The notes beneath the pieces were generated by a model, which saw only the letters and a list, made by a program, of their open reading frames with translations, was not told where the DNA came from and did not search any database. This document shows positions 41,609-50,369 of a DNA stretch of 64,000 bases, piece after piece. Each line of letters starts with the position of its first letter. The stretch's first letter is position 1. Position numbers and translations under genes: made by a program. The stretch lies in NCBI RefSeq assembly GCF_016654115.1, contig NZ_JAEQAZ010000015.1, forward strand, positions 122,501-186,500. Reading direction: 5' to 3'. This DNA is from Streptomyces sp. MBT53. GTDB lineage: Bacteria > Actinomycetota > Actinomycetes > Streptomycetales > Streptomycetaceae.

Positions 41609-43186
41609 GTGGCCCGGCGCCCCCTCCCCCGCATCCTGAGCAACGGCAGCGCACAGATCGCCCGCAGCCGGGAGCTGGCCCGGACGGCGGCCGACAGCGC
41701 CACCGACGTCCTCCATCCGCTGATCACGATCACTCGCGGTCTGCGCCGGCTGGCATCCGCCGGGCGGCGCAGATGGGCCGACACCCCCAAGGACAAACGC
41801 GGACCACTGCTGTTCCTGGTGGCCTCGGTGGTCCTGGTGGTGGCACTGGTGCCGTACGGCCCGCTGCTCGCCGTCATCGTCCTGATGGCGGCGGCAGCAT
41901 GGCACGGCCGCGACCGCACCCCGCCGGCGCCCGAAGGGCCCGACGAGTCCCAGACCAAGCGTCTGCAGTCCCTCTACGAGGCGCTGGTGCCCTACTTCTC
42001 CATCGCCGAGGACCCGGCGCCCCTGTTCGCCCACGGCGGAGACTGGGAGAAGGCCTTCCCCGCCCACGAGTTCGACGGGGCGGGCCGCATCACCCACCTG
42101 GCCGTCCGCTACCCGGCCTACTTCACCGACGGCGAGGCCGACTCCCGCGCGCGGATCGAGCAGCTGCTCACCGCGAAGTCCGGACGCGGCCGTGAGTACC
42201 GCTTCGAATGGGACGAGGAGGGCAACCAGCTCACCGTCGGCGTCCTCGCCCCCCTCCCCACCGACATCGCCGCCCAGCGCTTCGTCACCGCCCCCGGCGA
42301 GACCGTCCTGGGCTTCACCGACCCGACCCACGTCCACCGCACGCTCCCGCTGACCCACGGCACGGAACAGCGCGATGTCCCTCCGGTCGTCTGGCGCACC
42401 GGCATCCGCTCCACCGAGCCGAACCTGCTGGTCATGGGCCAGCCCGGCAGCGGCACCTCCACCCTGCTGCGCTCCATCGCCCTCCAGGCCCTCCAGTACG
42501 GCGACGTCCTGATCGTCGAGGGCGGCGGCACCGGCGAGTACGCGTGCCTCACCGGCCGGGACGGCGTCCTCGCCGTCGAGTGCGGCCTCACCGGCACCCT
42601 GGCCAGTCTGGAGTGGGCCTCTCAGGAGACGGAACGCCGACTGATCGCGGCCAACCACGCCCGCCAGTCGGGCCACCCGGCACCGGACGACACCAGGCGC
42701 CCCCTGTGGATCATCCTGGACCGCCCGAGCGCCTTCGCCCACCTGGCCGCGGCCGACGGCCGCCAGGACCCGCAGTCCCTGCTCCAGGTACCCCTGCGGC
42801 ACGGCCGCGCGGCCCATGTGACGGTGGTGGTGGCCGACCAGTTCGACAGCGCGGACGCCCTGAGCGACGCCGTACGACAGCACACACGCGCGCGTGTCGT
42901 CCTCGGCCCCGCCACCGCCGCCCAGTTGGAGGCGGTCCTCGGCGCTCCCCCGCCCACCACGCCGATCGCCCAGGTGCCGCCCGGCCGCGGCTACGCACGC
43001 CTGGGCAGCGGCCCGGTGCACCGGCTCCAGGTCCCGGCGACCCCAGACCCGTACGACGACGCGACGAGCGACGCGGACCGCCAGGCGGTGCTGGCCCTTC
43101 TCCCGCCGCGTACGACACCGGCGGACGCGGTGGAGACGGTGGCGACGGAAGCGGTGGTGGAGGCCGCGGTGGCGGAGACCTCATAG
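41609..43186 (+). CDS. sffA: SffA, SpoIIIE/FtsK-like septal protein
   Basis: This 525-residue protein has a hydrophobic hairpin at about 66-98 that anchors it in the membrane, then an FtsK/SpoIIIE-type motor-like domain. SffA is recruited to sporulation septa by SmeA and influences chromosome segregation into spores. The nucleotide loop reads GQPGSGTST at residues 277-285, so the invariant Walker A lysine is Thr283. The Walker B region reads LWIILDRPS, with Arg after Asp. ATP hydrolysis is therefore doubtful. The GTG at 41609 follows CAGGAG; the frame upstream to 41558 is not supported by a ribosome-binding site. Confidence 0.9.
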   Translation: MARRPLPRILSNGSAQIARSRELARTAADSATDVLHPLITITRGLRRLASAGRRRWADTPKDKRGPLLFLVASVVLVVALVPYGPLLAVIVLMAAAAWHGRDRTPPAPEGPDESQTKRLQSLYEALVPYFSIAEDPAPLFAHGGDWEKAFPAHEFDGAGRITHLAVRYPAYFTDGEADSRARIEQLLTAKSGRGREYRFEWDEEGNQLTVGVLAPLPTDIAAQRFVTAPGETVLGFTDPTHVHRTLPLTHGTEQRDVPPVVWRTGIRSTEPNLLVMGQPGSGTSTLLRSIALQALQYGDVLIVEGGGTGEYACLTGRDGVLAVECGLTGTLASLEWASQETERRLIAANHARQSGHPAPDDTRRPLWIILDRPSAFAHLAAADGRQDPQSLLQVPLRHGRAAHVTVVVADQFDSADALSDAVRQHTRARVVLGPATAAQLEAVLGAPPPTTPIAQVPPGRGYARLGSGPVHRLQVPATPDPYDDATSDADRQAVLALLPPRTTPADAVETVATEAVVEAAVAETS

Positions 43187-43240
43187 CGGCTCGGGGCCGG
43201 TGCGGTCGCCCGCGCCGGCCCCGGACACCTCTCGCGCCGG

Positions 43241-44743
43241 CTACGCCACGAACGTCCGCGGCGACTCGCTGCCGCCCCCGCCGACCCCGTTCTCCACCAG
43301 CCGGGCCGCCGCGGCCAGCCGTGCCGCCGCCTCCTCGGCCACCGCGCCGCCCACGGTGAACGGCAGCCGCACATACCCCTCGAAGGCCCCGTCGACGCCG
43401 AAGCGCGGCCCGGACGGGACGCGTACGCCCACCCGCTCCCCCATCTCGGCGAGCCGGGAACCCGACAGCCCACCCGTGCGGACCCACAGCGTGAGTCCGC
43501 CCCTGGGCACCTCGAACTCCCAGCCGGGCAGCTCCCGCCGTACCGCCGCGACCAGCGCGTCCCGGTTCTCCCGGGCCTGGCCCCGCCGGATGTCGACGGC
43601 CTGTTCCCAACCGCCCGTGCTGAACAGCCAGCTGACGGCGAGCTGTTCCAGCACCGGGGTGCCGAGGTCGGCGTAGGCGCGGGCCGAGACCAGGCTGCGG
43701 ATCACATCCGGGGCCGCGCGCACCCAGCCGATGCGCATGCCGGCCCAGAAGGCCTTGCTGGCGGAGCCGACGGTGACGACGGTCGAGCCGGCCGGGTCGA
43801 ACCCGCAGACGGGGCGCGGCATTTCGACGTCGTCGTCCAGCCACAGCTCGGTCATCGTCTCGTCGGCGACGAGCACGGTGCCTGCCGAGCGGGCCGCGTC
43901 CACGAGCTGCCGCCGCTGGTCGTCGTCGGCGAGGGCACCGGTCGGGTTGTGGAAGTCGGCGACGACGTACGCGAGCCGGGGCGCCGCGTCCCGCAGCACC
44001 TGCCGCCAGCGGTCCATGTCCCAGCCGGTGAGCCCCTCGGCCATCGCCACGGGCACCAGCCGGGCGCCCGCCTCCCGCATCAGCTGGAGGATGTTGGCGT
44101 AGGACGGCGACTCGACGGCGACCCGCTCGCCACGCCCCGCGAAGAGATGGCAGATGGCGTCGATGGCGCCCATCGCACCGGTGGTGACCATGATCTGCTC
44201 GGGCATGGTCGGGATCCCACGCAGGGTGTACCGCTCGGCGATCATCGCGCGCAGCGCGGGCAGCCCGGCCGGGTAGTCGCCGTGCGTGTGGGCGTACGGC
44301 GGCAGCTCCTCCAGGGCGCCCTGGACGGCCCGGGTGAGCCACGGCTCGGGCGCCGGCAGCGAGGCGCAGCCCAGGTCGATCACCGAACCGAGGGCCTCCG
44401 GGGGCAACGGCTCCAACCCGCGCGCGGGAAGCGGGTTTCCGGCCGGTACGGCGGTCCAGCTGCCGGCCCCGCGCCGGGACTCCAGGAATCCTTCGGCGCG
44501 CAGCGCCTCGTAGGCCGCGGCGACCGTGGTGCGGCTGACGGACAGGGCGAGCGCCAACTCCCGCTCGGCGGGCAGCCGGGCGGCCACCGGGACGCGCCCC
44601 TCCAGCACGAGCAGGCGGATGCCGTCCGCGAGGGCCCGGTAGGCGGGCGGCCGGCGGGTGCCGGGTCCGGCCGGCCGGTCCTGCTGGGAGTTGAGCAGCC
44701 GGGCCAGCTGCGCGGCGCCCATCGCCGAGGTCCACTGCGCCAT
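43241..44743 (-). CDS. MocR-type regulator (GntR domain plus aminotransferase domain)
   Basis: This 500-residue regulator has a winged helix (about 30-105, with LPAERELALALSVSRTTVAA) and a complete type-I aminotransferase domain. The PLP lysine is in VGSASKAFWAGMRIGW, and DFHNPTGA holds the Asn-Pro pair of the cofactor pocket. It is divergent from a YczE-type membrane protein, a pairing seen widely in actinomycetes, so it probably regulates that gene. The ATG at 44743 (MAQWTSAMG) is chosen; the frame upstream to 44809 overlaps the divergent promoter region. Confidence 0.88.
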   Translation of the reverse strand: MAQWTSAMGAAQLARLLNSQQDRPAGPGTRRPPAYRALADGIRLLVLEGRVPVAARLPAERELALALSVSRTTVAAAYEALRAEGFLESRRGAGSWTAVPAGNPLPARGLEPLPPEALGSVIDLGCASLPAPEPWLTRAVQGALEELPPYAHTHGDYPAGLPALRAMIAERYTLRGIPTMPEQIMVTTGAMGAIDAICHLFAGRGERVAVESPSYANILQLMREAGARLVPVAMAEGLTGWDMDRWRQVLRDAAPRLAYVVADFHNPTGALADDDQRRQLVDAARSAGTVLVADETMTELWLDDDVEMPRPVCGFDPAGSTVVTVGSASKAFWAGMRIGWVRAAPDVIRSLVSARAYADLGTPVLEQLAVSWLFSTGGWEQAVDIRRGQARENRDALVAAVRRELPGWEFEVPRGGLTLWVRTGGLSGSRLAEMGERVGVRVPSGPRFGVDGAFEGYVRLPFTVGGAVAEEAAARLAAAARLVENGVGGGGSESPRTFVA

Positions 44744-44843
44744 GGAAACCAGTCCACCTTCCCGGAATTGGCCATGGATGACGGTTGTTCTCAAGCCACA
44801 GAGTGTCATGCGTCAGGCCACTACCACCACCAGGGGGCACCCC

Positions 44844-45497
44844 TTGTCCACGCGGAACCGTCTCGCCCGACGGTTGGTCCAGCTCTACGTCGGACTCGCG
44901 CTCTACGGCGCCAGCTCGGCGCTCCTCGTGGTCTCCGGCCTGGGCCTGGAGCCCTGGAACGTGCTGCACCAGGGCCTCGCCGAACTCACCGGCCTGACGA
45001 TCGGTGTCGTCTCGATCATCGTGGGCGCGGCGGTGCTGCTCCTGTGGATCCCGCTGCGCCAGCGCCCCGGCCTCGGCACCGTCTCCAACGTGTTCGTGGT
45101 CGGCCTGGCCATGGACGGCACCCTCGCGCTGGTGCCGGACGCGCACGGCCTGGCCGTACGGATTCCGCTGCTGATCGCCGGCATCGTGCTCAACGGGGTC
45201 GCCACCGGCCTCTACATCTCCGCGAGCTTCGGACCGGGCCCGCGCGACGGCCTGATGACGGGACTGCACAAGCTCACCGGCCGCTCCATCCGGCTGATCC
45301 GCACGGGTATCGAGGTCGCCGTCGTGGCCACCGGCTTCGCGCTCGGCGGCACGGTGGGCGTCGGCACCCTGCTCTACGCCCTGGCGATCGGCCCGCTCGC
45401 CCAGCTCTTCCTTCGCGTCTTCGCCGCCCCCTCGGCATCCGGCGGCAGCACGGTCGTAGCCACCGGGTCACCGGAACGGGCGATACTGCCCGGGTGA
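44844..45497 (+). CDS. YczE/YitT-type integral membrane protein
   Basis: This 217-residue membrane protein has about five hydrophobic helices. Motifs GLEPWNVLHQGLAELTGLTI and GPGPRDGLMTGLHKLTG are the two halves of an internal repeat typical of YczE proteins. Its transport role is not defined. The chosen start is TTG 44844, six bases after AGGGGG; an in-frame ATG at 44808 has no ribosome-binding site. Divergent from a MocR regulator, which suggests PLP- or amine-responsive control. Its stop overlaps the GDPD gene by 4 nt. Confidence 0.82.
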   Translation: MSTRNRLARRLVQLYVGLALYGASSALLVVSGLGLEPWNVLHQGLAELTGLTIGVVSIIVGAAVLLLWIPLRQRPGLGTVSNVFVVGLAMDGTLALVPDAHGLAVRIPLLIAGIVLNGVATGLYISASFGPGPRDGLMTGLHKLTGRSIRLIRTGIEVAVVATGFALGGTVGVGTLLYALAIGPLAQLFLRVFAAPSASGGSTVVATGSPERAILPG

Positions 45498-46261
45498 CCA
45501 CGCTCATACGTCATCCGTACCTCGACCATCCCGGCCCCATCCCCTTCGCCCACCGGGGCGGCGCGGCGGACGGCCTGGAGAACACCGTGTTCCAGTTCCG
45601 GCGCGCGGTCGAGCTGGGCTACCGGTACATCGAGACCGACGTGCACGCCACCGCGGACGGGAAGCTCGTCGCCTTCCACGACGAGACCCTCGACCGGGTG
45701 ACCGACGGCGCGGGCCGGATCGCGGACCTGTTCTGGTCCGACGTGAGCCACGCGCGCGTGGCGGGCAAGGAACCGGTGCCCCTCTTCGAGGAGCTGCTGG
45801 AGACCTTCCCCGAGGTGCGCTGGAACGTCGACATCAAGGCGGAGCCCGCGCTCCACCCTCTCCTGGACCTGCTGGAGCGCACCGACTCCTGGAACCGCGT
45901 CTGTGTCGGCTCCTTCTCCGAGAAGCGCGTGGTCCGCGCCCAGCACCTGGCCGGGCCGCGCCTGGCCACGTCGTTCGGCACGCGCGGGGTACTGAATCTG
46001 CGGCTGCGCTCGTGGGGCGCGCCCCTCCCGGTACGCCGCTCGGCGATCGCCGCACAGGTGCCCGAGGAGCAGTCGGGCGTCCCTGTCGTTGACCGCCGCT
46101 TCGTGAGCGCCGCCCACGCGCGCGGGGTGCAGGTCCACGTGTGGACCATCAACGAGGCCGATCGCATGCACCGGCTCCTGGACCTGGGAGTCGATGGCAT
46201 CATGACCGATCACATCGACACACTGCGCGAGGTCATGGTGGAGCGGGGCGTCTGGGCCTAA
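45494..46261 (+). CDS. Glycerophosphodiester phosphodiesterase
   Basis: This 255-residue cytosolic enzyme hydrolyses glycerophosphodiesters to glycerol-3-phosphate and an alcohol. The catalytic entry FAHRGGAADGLENT contains the general-acid/base His and the Glu of the metal site; YIETDVHATADG supplies the Glu-Asp pair and VAFHDETLDRVT the second His. The GTG at 45494 overlaps the YczE stop, so the two are coupled. No signal peptide is present, so it handles internal lipid head groups. Confidence 0.92.
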   Translation: MTTLIRHPYLDHPGPIPFAHRGGAADGLENTVFQFRRAVELGYRYIETDVHATADGKLVAFHDETLDRVTDGAGRIADLFWSDVSHARVAGKEPVPLFEELLETFPEVRWNVDIKAEPALHPLLDLLERTDSWNRVCVGSFSEKRVVRAQHLAGPRLATSFGTRGVLNLRLRSWGAPLPVRRSAIAAQVPEEQSGVPVVDRRFVSAAHARGVQVHVWTINEADRMHRLLDLGVDGIMTDHIDTLREVMVERGVWA

Positions 46262-46303
46262 GCCCCCCCGGGGCGACGCGTTCACGGGGAAGCGAGGGCA
46301 CGG

Positions 46304-47653
46304 GTGGGTACCGACACCCTGCGGTCACCGGAGGCCGACGAGGCCGCCGAGCGGCGGCGCGAACAGCGCGGCTGGTACTTCTACGACTGGGCCTGCTCCG
46401 TCTACTCGACAAGCGTGCTCACCGTGTTCCTGGGCCCCTATCTGACCTCGGTCGCGAAGTCGGCGGCGGACCCGGACGGGTTCGTGCATCCCCTGGGGAT
46501 ACCGGTCCGCGCGGGCTCCTTCTTCGCCTACACCGTCTCCGCGTCCGTGATCGTGTCGATCCTCGTCATGCCCCTGGCGGGCGCGGCGGCGGACCGTACG
46601 GGCCGCAAGAAGCCCATCCTGGCGCTGGCCGCCTATGTGGGCGCGACCGCCACCACGGGCCTCTTCTTCCTGGACGGCGACCGCTATCTCCTGGGCGGCT
46701 TCCTGCTGATCGTCGCCAACTCCTCCGTGGCCGTCTCGATGGTCGTGTACAACTCCTACCTCCCGCAGATCGCCCCGCCCGAGGAACGCGACGCGGTCTC
46801 CTCCCGCGGCTGGGCCTTCGGCTACGCGGCCGGCTCCCTGGTCCTCGTCGCCAACCTGGTCCTGTTCACCGCCCACGACTCCTTCGGCCTGTCCGAGTCG
46901 ATGGCCGTCCGCATCTGTCTCGCCTCGGCCGGTATCTGGTGGGGCGCCTTCACCCTCGTACCGCTGAAACGACTGCGCGACCGCGGCCGTACGACCTCCG
47001 AGGCGCCCACGGCGCAGGGCTGGCGGCAGCTGGCGGCGACCGTCCGGGACATGCGCGGCAAACCGCTCACCCTGTCCTTCCTGTTCGCCTACCTGATCTA
47101 CAACGACGGCATCCAGACCGTGATCTCCCAGGCGTCCGTCTACGGCTCCGAGGAGCTGGGCCTGAGCCAGTCGACGCTCATCACGGCCGTGCTGATGGTC
47201 CAGGTGCTGGCGGTGGCGGGCGCGCTCGGGATGGGGCGACTCGCCCGGACCTACGGGGCCAAGCGGACGATTCTCGGCTCGCTGGTGGCGTGGACGGCGA
47301 CGCTGGCCGCCGGGTACTTCCTGCCCGCCGGCGCGCCCGTCTGGTTCTTCGTGCTGGCCGCCGGGATCGGCCTGGTCCTGGGCGGCAGCCAGGCGCTGTC
47401 CCGGTCCCTGTTCTCGCATCTGGTGCCGCCCGGCAAGGAAGCCGAGTACTTCTCGGCGTACGAGATGAGCGATCGGGGCATGAGCTGGCTGGGCCCACTT
47501 CTGTTCGGGGTGACGTACCAGCTGACCGGAAGTTATCGGGACGCGATCATCTCCCTGGTGGCCTTCTTCATCGCGGGATTCGTGCTGCTCGCACGGGTTC
47601 CGGTGGCACGGGCGATCGGCGACGCGGGGAATCCTCTTCCCGAGAGGATTTAG
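46304..47653 (+). CDS. MFS transporter of the UMF1 (Atg22-like) family
   Basis: This 449-residue twelve-helix transporter opens with RGWYFYDWACSVYSTSVLTVF, the FYDWA signature of UMF1/Atg22-type proteins, whose fungal relatives export amino acids from vacuoles. Loop 2-3 carries GAAADRTGRKKP. The GTG at 46304 follows GAGGG and lies 42 nt after the phosphodiesterase stop, so the three genes from 44844 may form one transcript. The substrate in bacteria is unknown. Confidence 0.88.
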   Translation: MGTDTLRSPEADEAAERRREQRGWYFYDWACSVYSTSVLTVFLGPYLTSVAKSAADPDGFVHPLGIPVRAGSFFAYTVSASVIVSILVMPLAGAAADRTGRKKPILALAAYVGATATTGLFFLDGDRYLLGGFLLIVANSSVAVSMVVYNSYLPQIAPPEERDAVSSRGWAFGYAAGSLVLVANLVLFTAHDSFGLSESMAVRICLASAGIWWGAFTLVPLKRLRDRGRTTSEAPTAQGWRQLAATVRDMRGKPLTLSFLFAYLIYNDGIQTVISQASVYGSEELGLSQSTLITAVLMVQVLAVAGALGMGRLARTYGAKRTILGSLVAWTATLAAGYFLPAGAPVWFFVLAAGIGLVLGGSQALSRSLFSHLVPPGKEAEYFSAYEMSDRGMSWLGPLLFGVTYQLTGSYRDAIISLVAFFIAGFVLLARVPVARAIGDAGNPLPERI

Positions 47654-47739
47654 CGCTGGAAGCGAAAGGGCGGTAGTGTACGCGTTTGGCCTGCCTGGCG
47701 TACCGTTACTGCGCGTCAAAGATGACGAATCGCTAGGTG

Positions 47740-47757
47740 ACATCTGCTAGTAGATGT
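47740..47757. other. Hairpin in the region upstream of rbpA
   Basis: ACATCT (47740-47745) pairs with AGATGT (47752-47757) across a 6-nt loop. It is 87 nt after the transporter stop and 65 nt before the SigR promoter. It could end the transporter transcript or be an operator; the sequence does not decide. Confidence 0.4.
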
Positions 47758-47821
47758 GACAAACCGGGCGCTGGTGGGTACAACAAGGGGCGGCTACGAC
47801 GGCGACGCATGACCCCGTACG

Positions 47822-47847
47822 GGAATCTTTACCGCCGACCGGACGTT
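47822..47847 (+). promoter_or_regulatory. SigR-type promoter of rbpA
   Basis: GGAAT at 47822-47826 and GTT at 47845-47847 are separated by exactly 18 nt, the SigR (thiol-oxidative stress) consensus GGAAT-N18-GTT. rbpA is an established SigR target in S. coelicolor. The predicted start is about 55 nt before the ATG. A housekeeping promoter may also exist upstream, but I could not define one. Confidence 0.9.
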
Positions 47848-47908
47848 GACCGGATGACGACGACAGCGACACCTGTCCTGTGGGCGACAAGCCCGGGAGG
47901 CACGATTC

Positions 47909-48283
47909 ATGAGTGAGCGAGCTCTTCGCGGCACGCGCCTCGTGGTGACCAGCTACGAGACGGACCGCGGTATCGACCTGGCACCACGCCAGGCCGTGGA
48001 GTACGCATGCGAGAAGGGACATCGCTTTGAGATGCCCTTCTCGGTCGAGGCGGAGATTCCGCCGGAGTGGGAGTGCAAGGTCTGCGGGGCCCAGGCACTC
48101 CTGGTCGACGGCGACGGCCCTGAGGAAAAGAAGGCCAAGCCCGCGCGTACCCACTGGGACATGCTGATGGAGCGGCGCACCCGCGAGGAACTCGAAGAGG
48201 TCCTCGAGGAGCGTCTTGCCGTTCTCCGTTCCGGCGCGATGAATATCGCGGTTCACCCGAGGGACAGCCGCAAGTCGGCCTAG
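47909..48283 (+). CDS. rbpA: RNA polymerase-binding protein RbpA
   Basis: This 124-residue actinobacterial RNA polymerase factor stabilises open complexes with the principal sigma factor and affects rifampicin tolerance. The core domain has YACEKGHRFEMPFS and ECKVCGAQ, with cysteines positioned for zinc, and the C-terminal helix HWDMLMERRTREELEEVLEE binds sigma. The ATG follows GGGAGG. An exact SigR promoter lies upstream and a strong terminator follows, so it is a single-gene unit. Identity is secure. Confidence 0.97.
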   Translation: MSERALRGTRLVVTSYETDRGIDLAPRQAVEYACEKGHRFEMPFSVEAEIPPEWECKVCGAQALLVDGDGPEEKKAKPARTHWDMLMERRTREELEEVLEERLAVLRSGAMNIAVHPRDSRKSA

Positions 48284-48336
48284 TCCCGGAGGTGCGGAGC
48301 GGTTCTACCGCACACGCAAGTGGCACAAGCAAGTAA

Positions 48337-48376
48337 GCGCGGGCGCCGTACGAACCTGTACGGCGCCCGCGCTTTT
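48337..48376. terminator. Strong intrinsic terminator between rbpA and fxsA
   Basis: A perfect 15-bp stem (48337-48351 with 48358-48372) with a 6-nt loop is followed by TTTT at 48373-48376. It lies 54 nt after rbpA and 14 nt beyond the end of convergent fxsA, and can serve both directions. Confidence 0.92.
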
Positions 48377-48389
48377 GCCTGCCCGGATG

Positions 48390-48950
48390 TCAGCCGGTGA
48401 GCGGCGGACGCGGGCCCTGCGGGGCGTCGCCGCCCGGCTCGTCGCGGACGATGACCTCGCCCTGGACGACCTTGCCGTCCGGGCGGTGCATCCGGGCCTG
48501 CTGGAAGGCGTCCCCCAGGGTGCCCGGGGCGGCCTTGCGCAGCTTCCGCTCGACGGTGCGCTCCGCGTAGCGCCCCAGCGCCTGCTGGACCGGCGGGATC
48601 AGCAGGAGCAGCCCTGCCGCGTCCGAGATCAGACCCGGGATCATCAGCAGCAGGCCGCCCAGCATCATCAGGCCGCTGCCACCACCGCTGGCCGGGGCGG
48701 TGCCCTGCTGCACGGCCTGGCTCAGGTTCTGGAAGGCCCGCCGGCCCGCCCGCTTGATCACCACCGCGCCGAGCACGAACCCGGCGAGCAGCAGCAGGAA
48801 GACCGTGAGACCGCTCGACGCACCCGCCACCACGGTCAGCAGCCAGATCTCCAGCACCAGCCACGCGACGATGCCCAGCGGCAGGAACCTACGCAGCCGG
48901 GAACGCGGAGGTCGGGCGGCGGAGGAAGGGGTGGATGCGCCAGTCGTCAT
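48390..48950 (-). CDS. fxsA: FxsA family membrane protein
   Basis: This 186-residue protein has hydrophobic segments at about 24-45, 47-66 and 92-118, and a conserved LLLMIPGLISDAAGLLLLIPP block that is the FxsA hallmark. In E. coli FxsA suppresses F-plasmid exclusion of phage T7; its normal role is unknown. The C-terminal 60 residues are charged and cytosolic. ATG 48950. It is convergent with rbpA. Confidence 0.9.
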   Translation of the reverse strand: MTTGASTPSSAARPPRSRLRRFLPLGIVAWLVLEIWLLTVVAGASSGLTVFLLLLAGFVLGAVVIKRAGRRAFQNLSQAVQQGTAPASGGGSGLMMLGGLLLMIPGLISDAAGLLLLIPPVQQALGRYAERTVERKLRKAAPGTLGDAFQQARMHRPDGKVVQGEVIVRDEPGGDAPQGPRPPLTG

Positions 48951-49022
48951 ACGTCCAGTGTGCCTGGGCCCGGCTCAGTGCGGGATAAGGGGACGATCAA
49001 CGAGGCCTGTGGGGTTGCCGGG

Positions 49023-49835
49023 CTACGGCTGTGAGGGCTTTCTCCCGGAGGTGCCCCGGCCGCGGAGCTTGCCGACCCGCTCCCCCACGCCCCACGTGGT
49101 GACCCGCCACAGGGCCTCGACGAGGATGTCGCGGCTCATCTTGGAGTCGCCGTGTTCGCGCTCCACGAAGGTGATGGGGACCTCGACGACGTGGTAGCCG
49201 GCCTTGACGGCGCGGCGGGCCAGGTCGACCTGGAAGCAGTAGCCCTGGGAGGCCACGTCGTCCAGGCCGAGGCCTTCGAGGGTCTCCTTGCGGAAGGCGC
49301 GGTAGCCGCCCGTGATGTCGCGCAGCGGCAGGTCGAGCGCCACGCGCGAGTAGAGGCTGCCGCCGCGGGAGATGAACTCGCGGGACTTGGGCCAGTTCAC
49401 CACCCGGCCGCCGGGCACCCAGCGGGAGCCGAGCACCAGGTCCGCGCCCTTGAGCGCGGTGAGCAGCCGGGGCAGCTCCTCGGGCCGGTGGGAGCCGTCG
49501 GCGTCCATCTCGACGAGGACGCCGTAGCCGTTGTCGATGCCCCAGCGGAAGCCCGCGAGGTAGGCGGCGCCGAGGCCCTCCTTGCCCTTGCGGTGCAGCA
49601 CCTGGACCTGTTCGTCCTCGGCCGCCAGCTCGTCGGCCAGCTTGCCCGTGCCGTCGGGGCTGTTGTCGTCGGCCACGAGGACATGAGCCTCGGGGACCGA
49701 CTGCCGCACCCGCCCGACGATGGCCTTGATGTTCTCCGCCTCGTTGTAGGTCGGAATGATCACCAAGGCCGTGCCGAGCGGGCCGAACTTCCGCCCCTGG
49801 GCCTGTGCCGCGAGGGCTCCGTCGCCGTCGTTCAC
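49023..49835 (-). CDS. Polyprenol-phosphate mannose synthase (dolichol-phosphate mannosyltransferase type)
   Basis: This 270-residue GT2 enzyme transfers mannose from GDP-mannose to polyprenyl phosphate, the donor for protein O-mannosylation in actinomycetes. IIPTYNEAENI, ADDNSPDGTG and VEMDADGSHRPEEL hold the nucleotide and metal-binding residues; GGYRAFRKETL and EREHGDSKMS follow. There is no C-terminal membrane domain, so it is a single-domain Ppm1. In S. coelicolor the equivalent gene (SCO1423) is needed for glycoprotein formation and for phage phiC31 adsorption. The GTG at 49835 follows GGGGCAG. Confidence 0.92.
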   Translation of the reverse strand: MNDGDGALAAQAQGRKFGPLGTALVIIPTYNEAENIKAIVGRVRQSVPEAHVLVADDNSPDGTGKLADELAAEDEQVQVLHRKGKEGLGAAYLAGFRWGIDNGYGVLVEMDADGSHRPEELPRLLTALKGADLVLGSRWVPGGRVVNWPKSREFISRGGSLYSRVALDLPLRDITGGYRAFRKETLEGLGLDDVASQGYCFQVDLARRAVKAGYHVVEVPITFVEREHGDSKMSRDILVEALWRVTTWGVGERVGKLRGRGTSGRKPSQP

Positions 49836-50369
49836 TGCTGCCCCTTCATGTCCGTACGCAGGCGTCCACCATAGTGGCCGCCGCCTGGGATGACGTGCCA
49901 CGTCGTTCGTACGGTGGTGTCGATTCGACAAGAACGGGGTAAGACTGTGCCTTTTGGGCACTGGTGTGCTGCGGATGGGGGCCCGGCGCCCTTCGGGCCG
50001 ACCTGGGACCCGCCGGCTGCGGGTCGACCAAAGCCGTTGTCTACTGAACGTCCGGGCCCCACCCGGGTCACACCAGCCGACCGGCCGGAACGTTCCCTCG
50101 CCGTGGCGCGGGCGCTGAGCCTGGCTCCCAGTGGCGGTGCCCCGGTGCGGCACACCGTCCCTGACCCAGCGGCGCTTCGGCGATTGTTCGGAGGTTCCCC
50201 GGTCGGGCGTCCGGTGGTGGACTCGGACGAACCTACCGGCCCCCTGCGCCCGCCTGTCAACAGCCGTCTGATCTGCGCTTTCTCCCTCAAATGGCTGGTC
50301 AGGGCAGAGGATGCGCAGGTCGCGCGACAGGGCGGCGGGCGTGGATCGGGGGCGCGCCACCCCGGGAGA
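49836..50369 (-). other. 534-nt gap without a supported gene
   Basis: Open frames exist on both strands but none shows a ribosome-binding site plus a plausible protein. GTCGATTCGAC at 49919-49929 is a perfect short palindrome, and two GC-rich hairpins lie at about 49980-50034 (for example GGCCCG/CGGGCC at 49980-49985 and 49994-49999). The promoter of the mannosyltransferase gene is presumably at 49860-49960; TTCTTG and TACGAA boxes 17 nt apart are a weak candidate. Confidence 0.45.
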
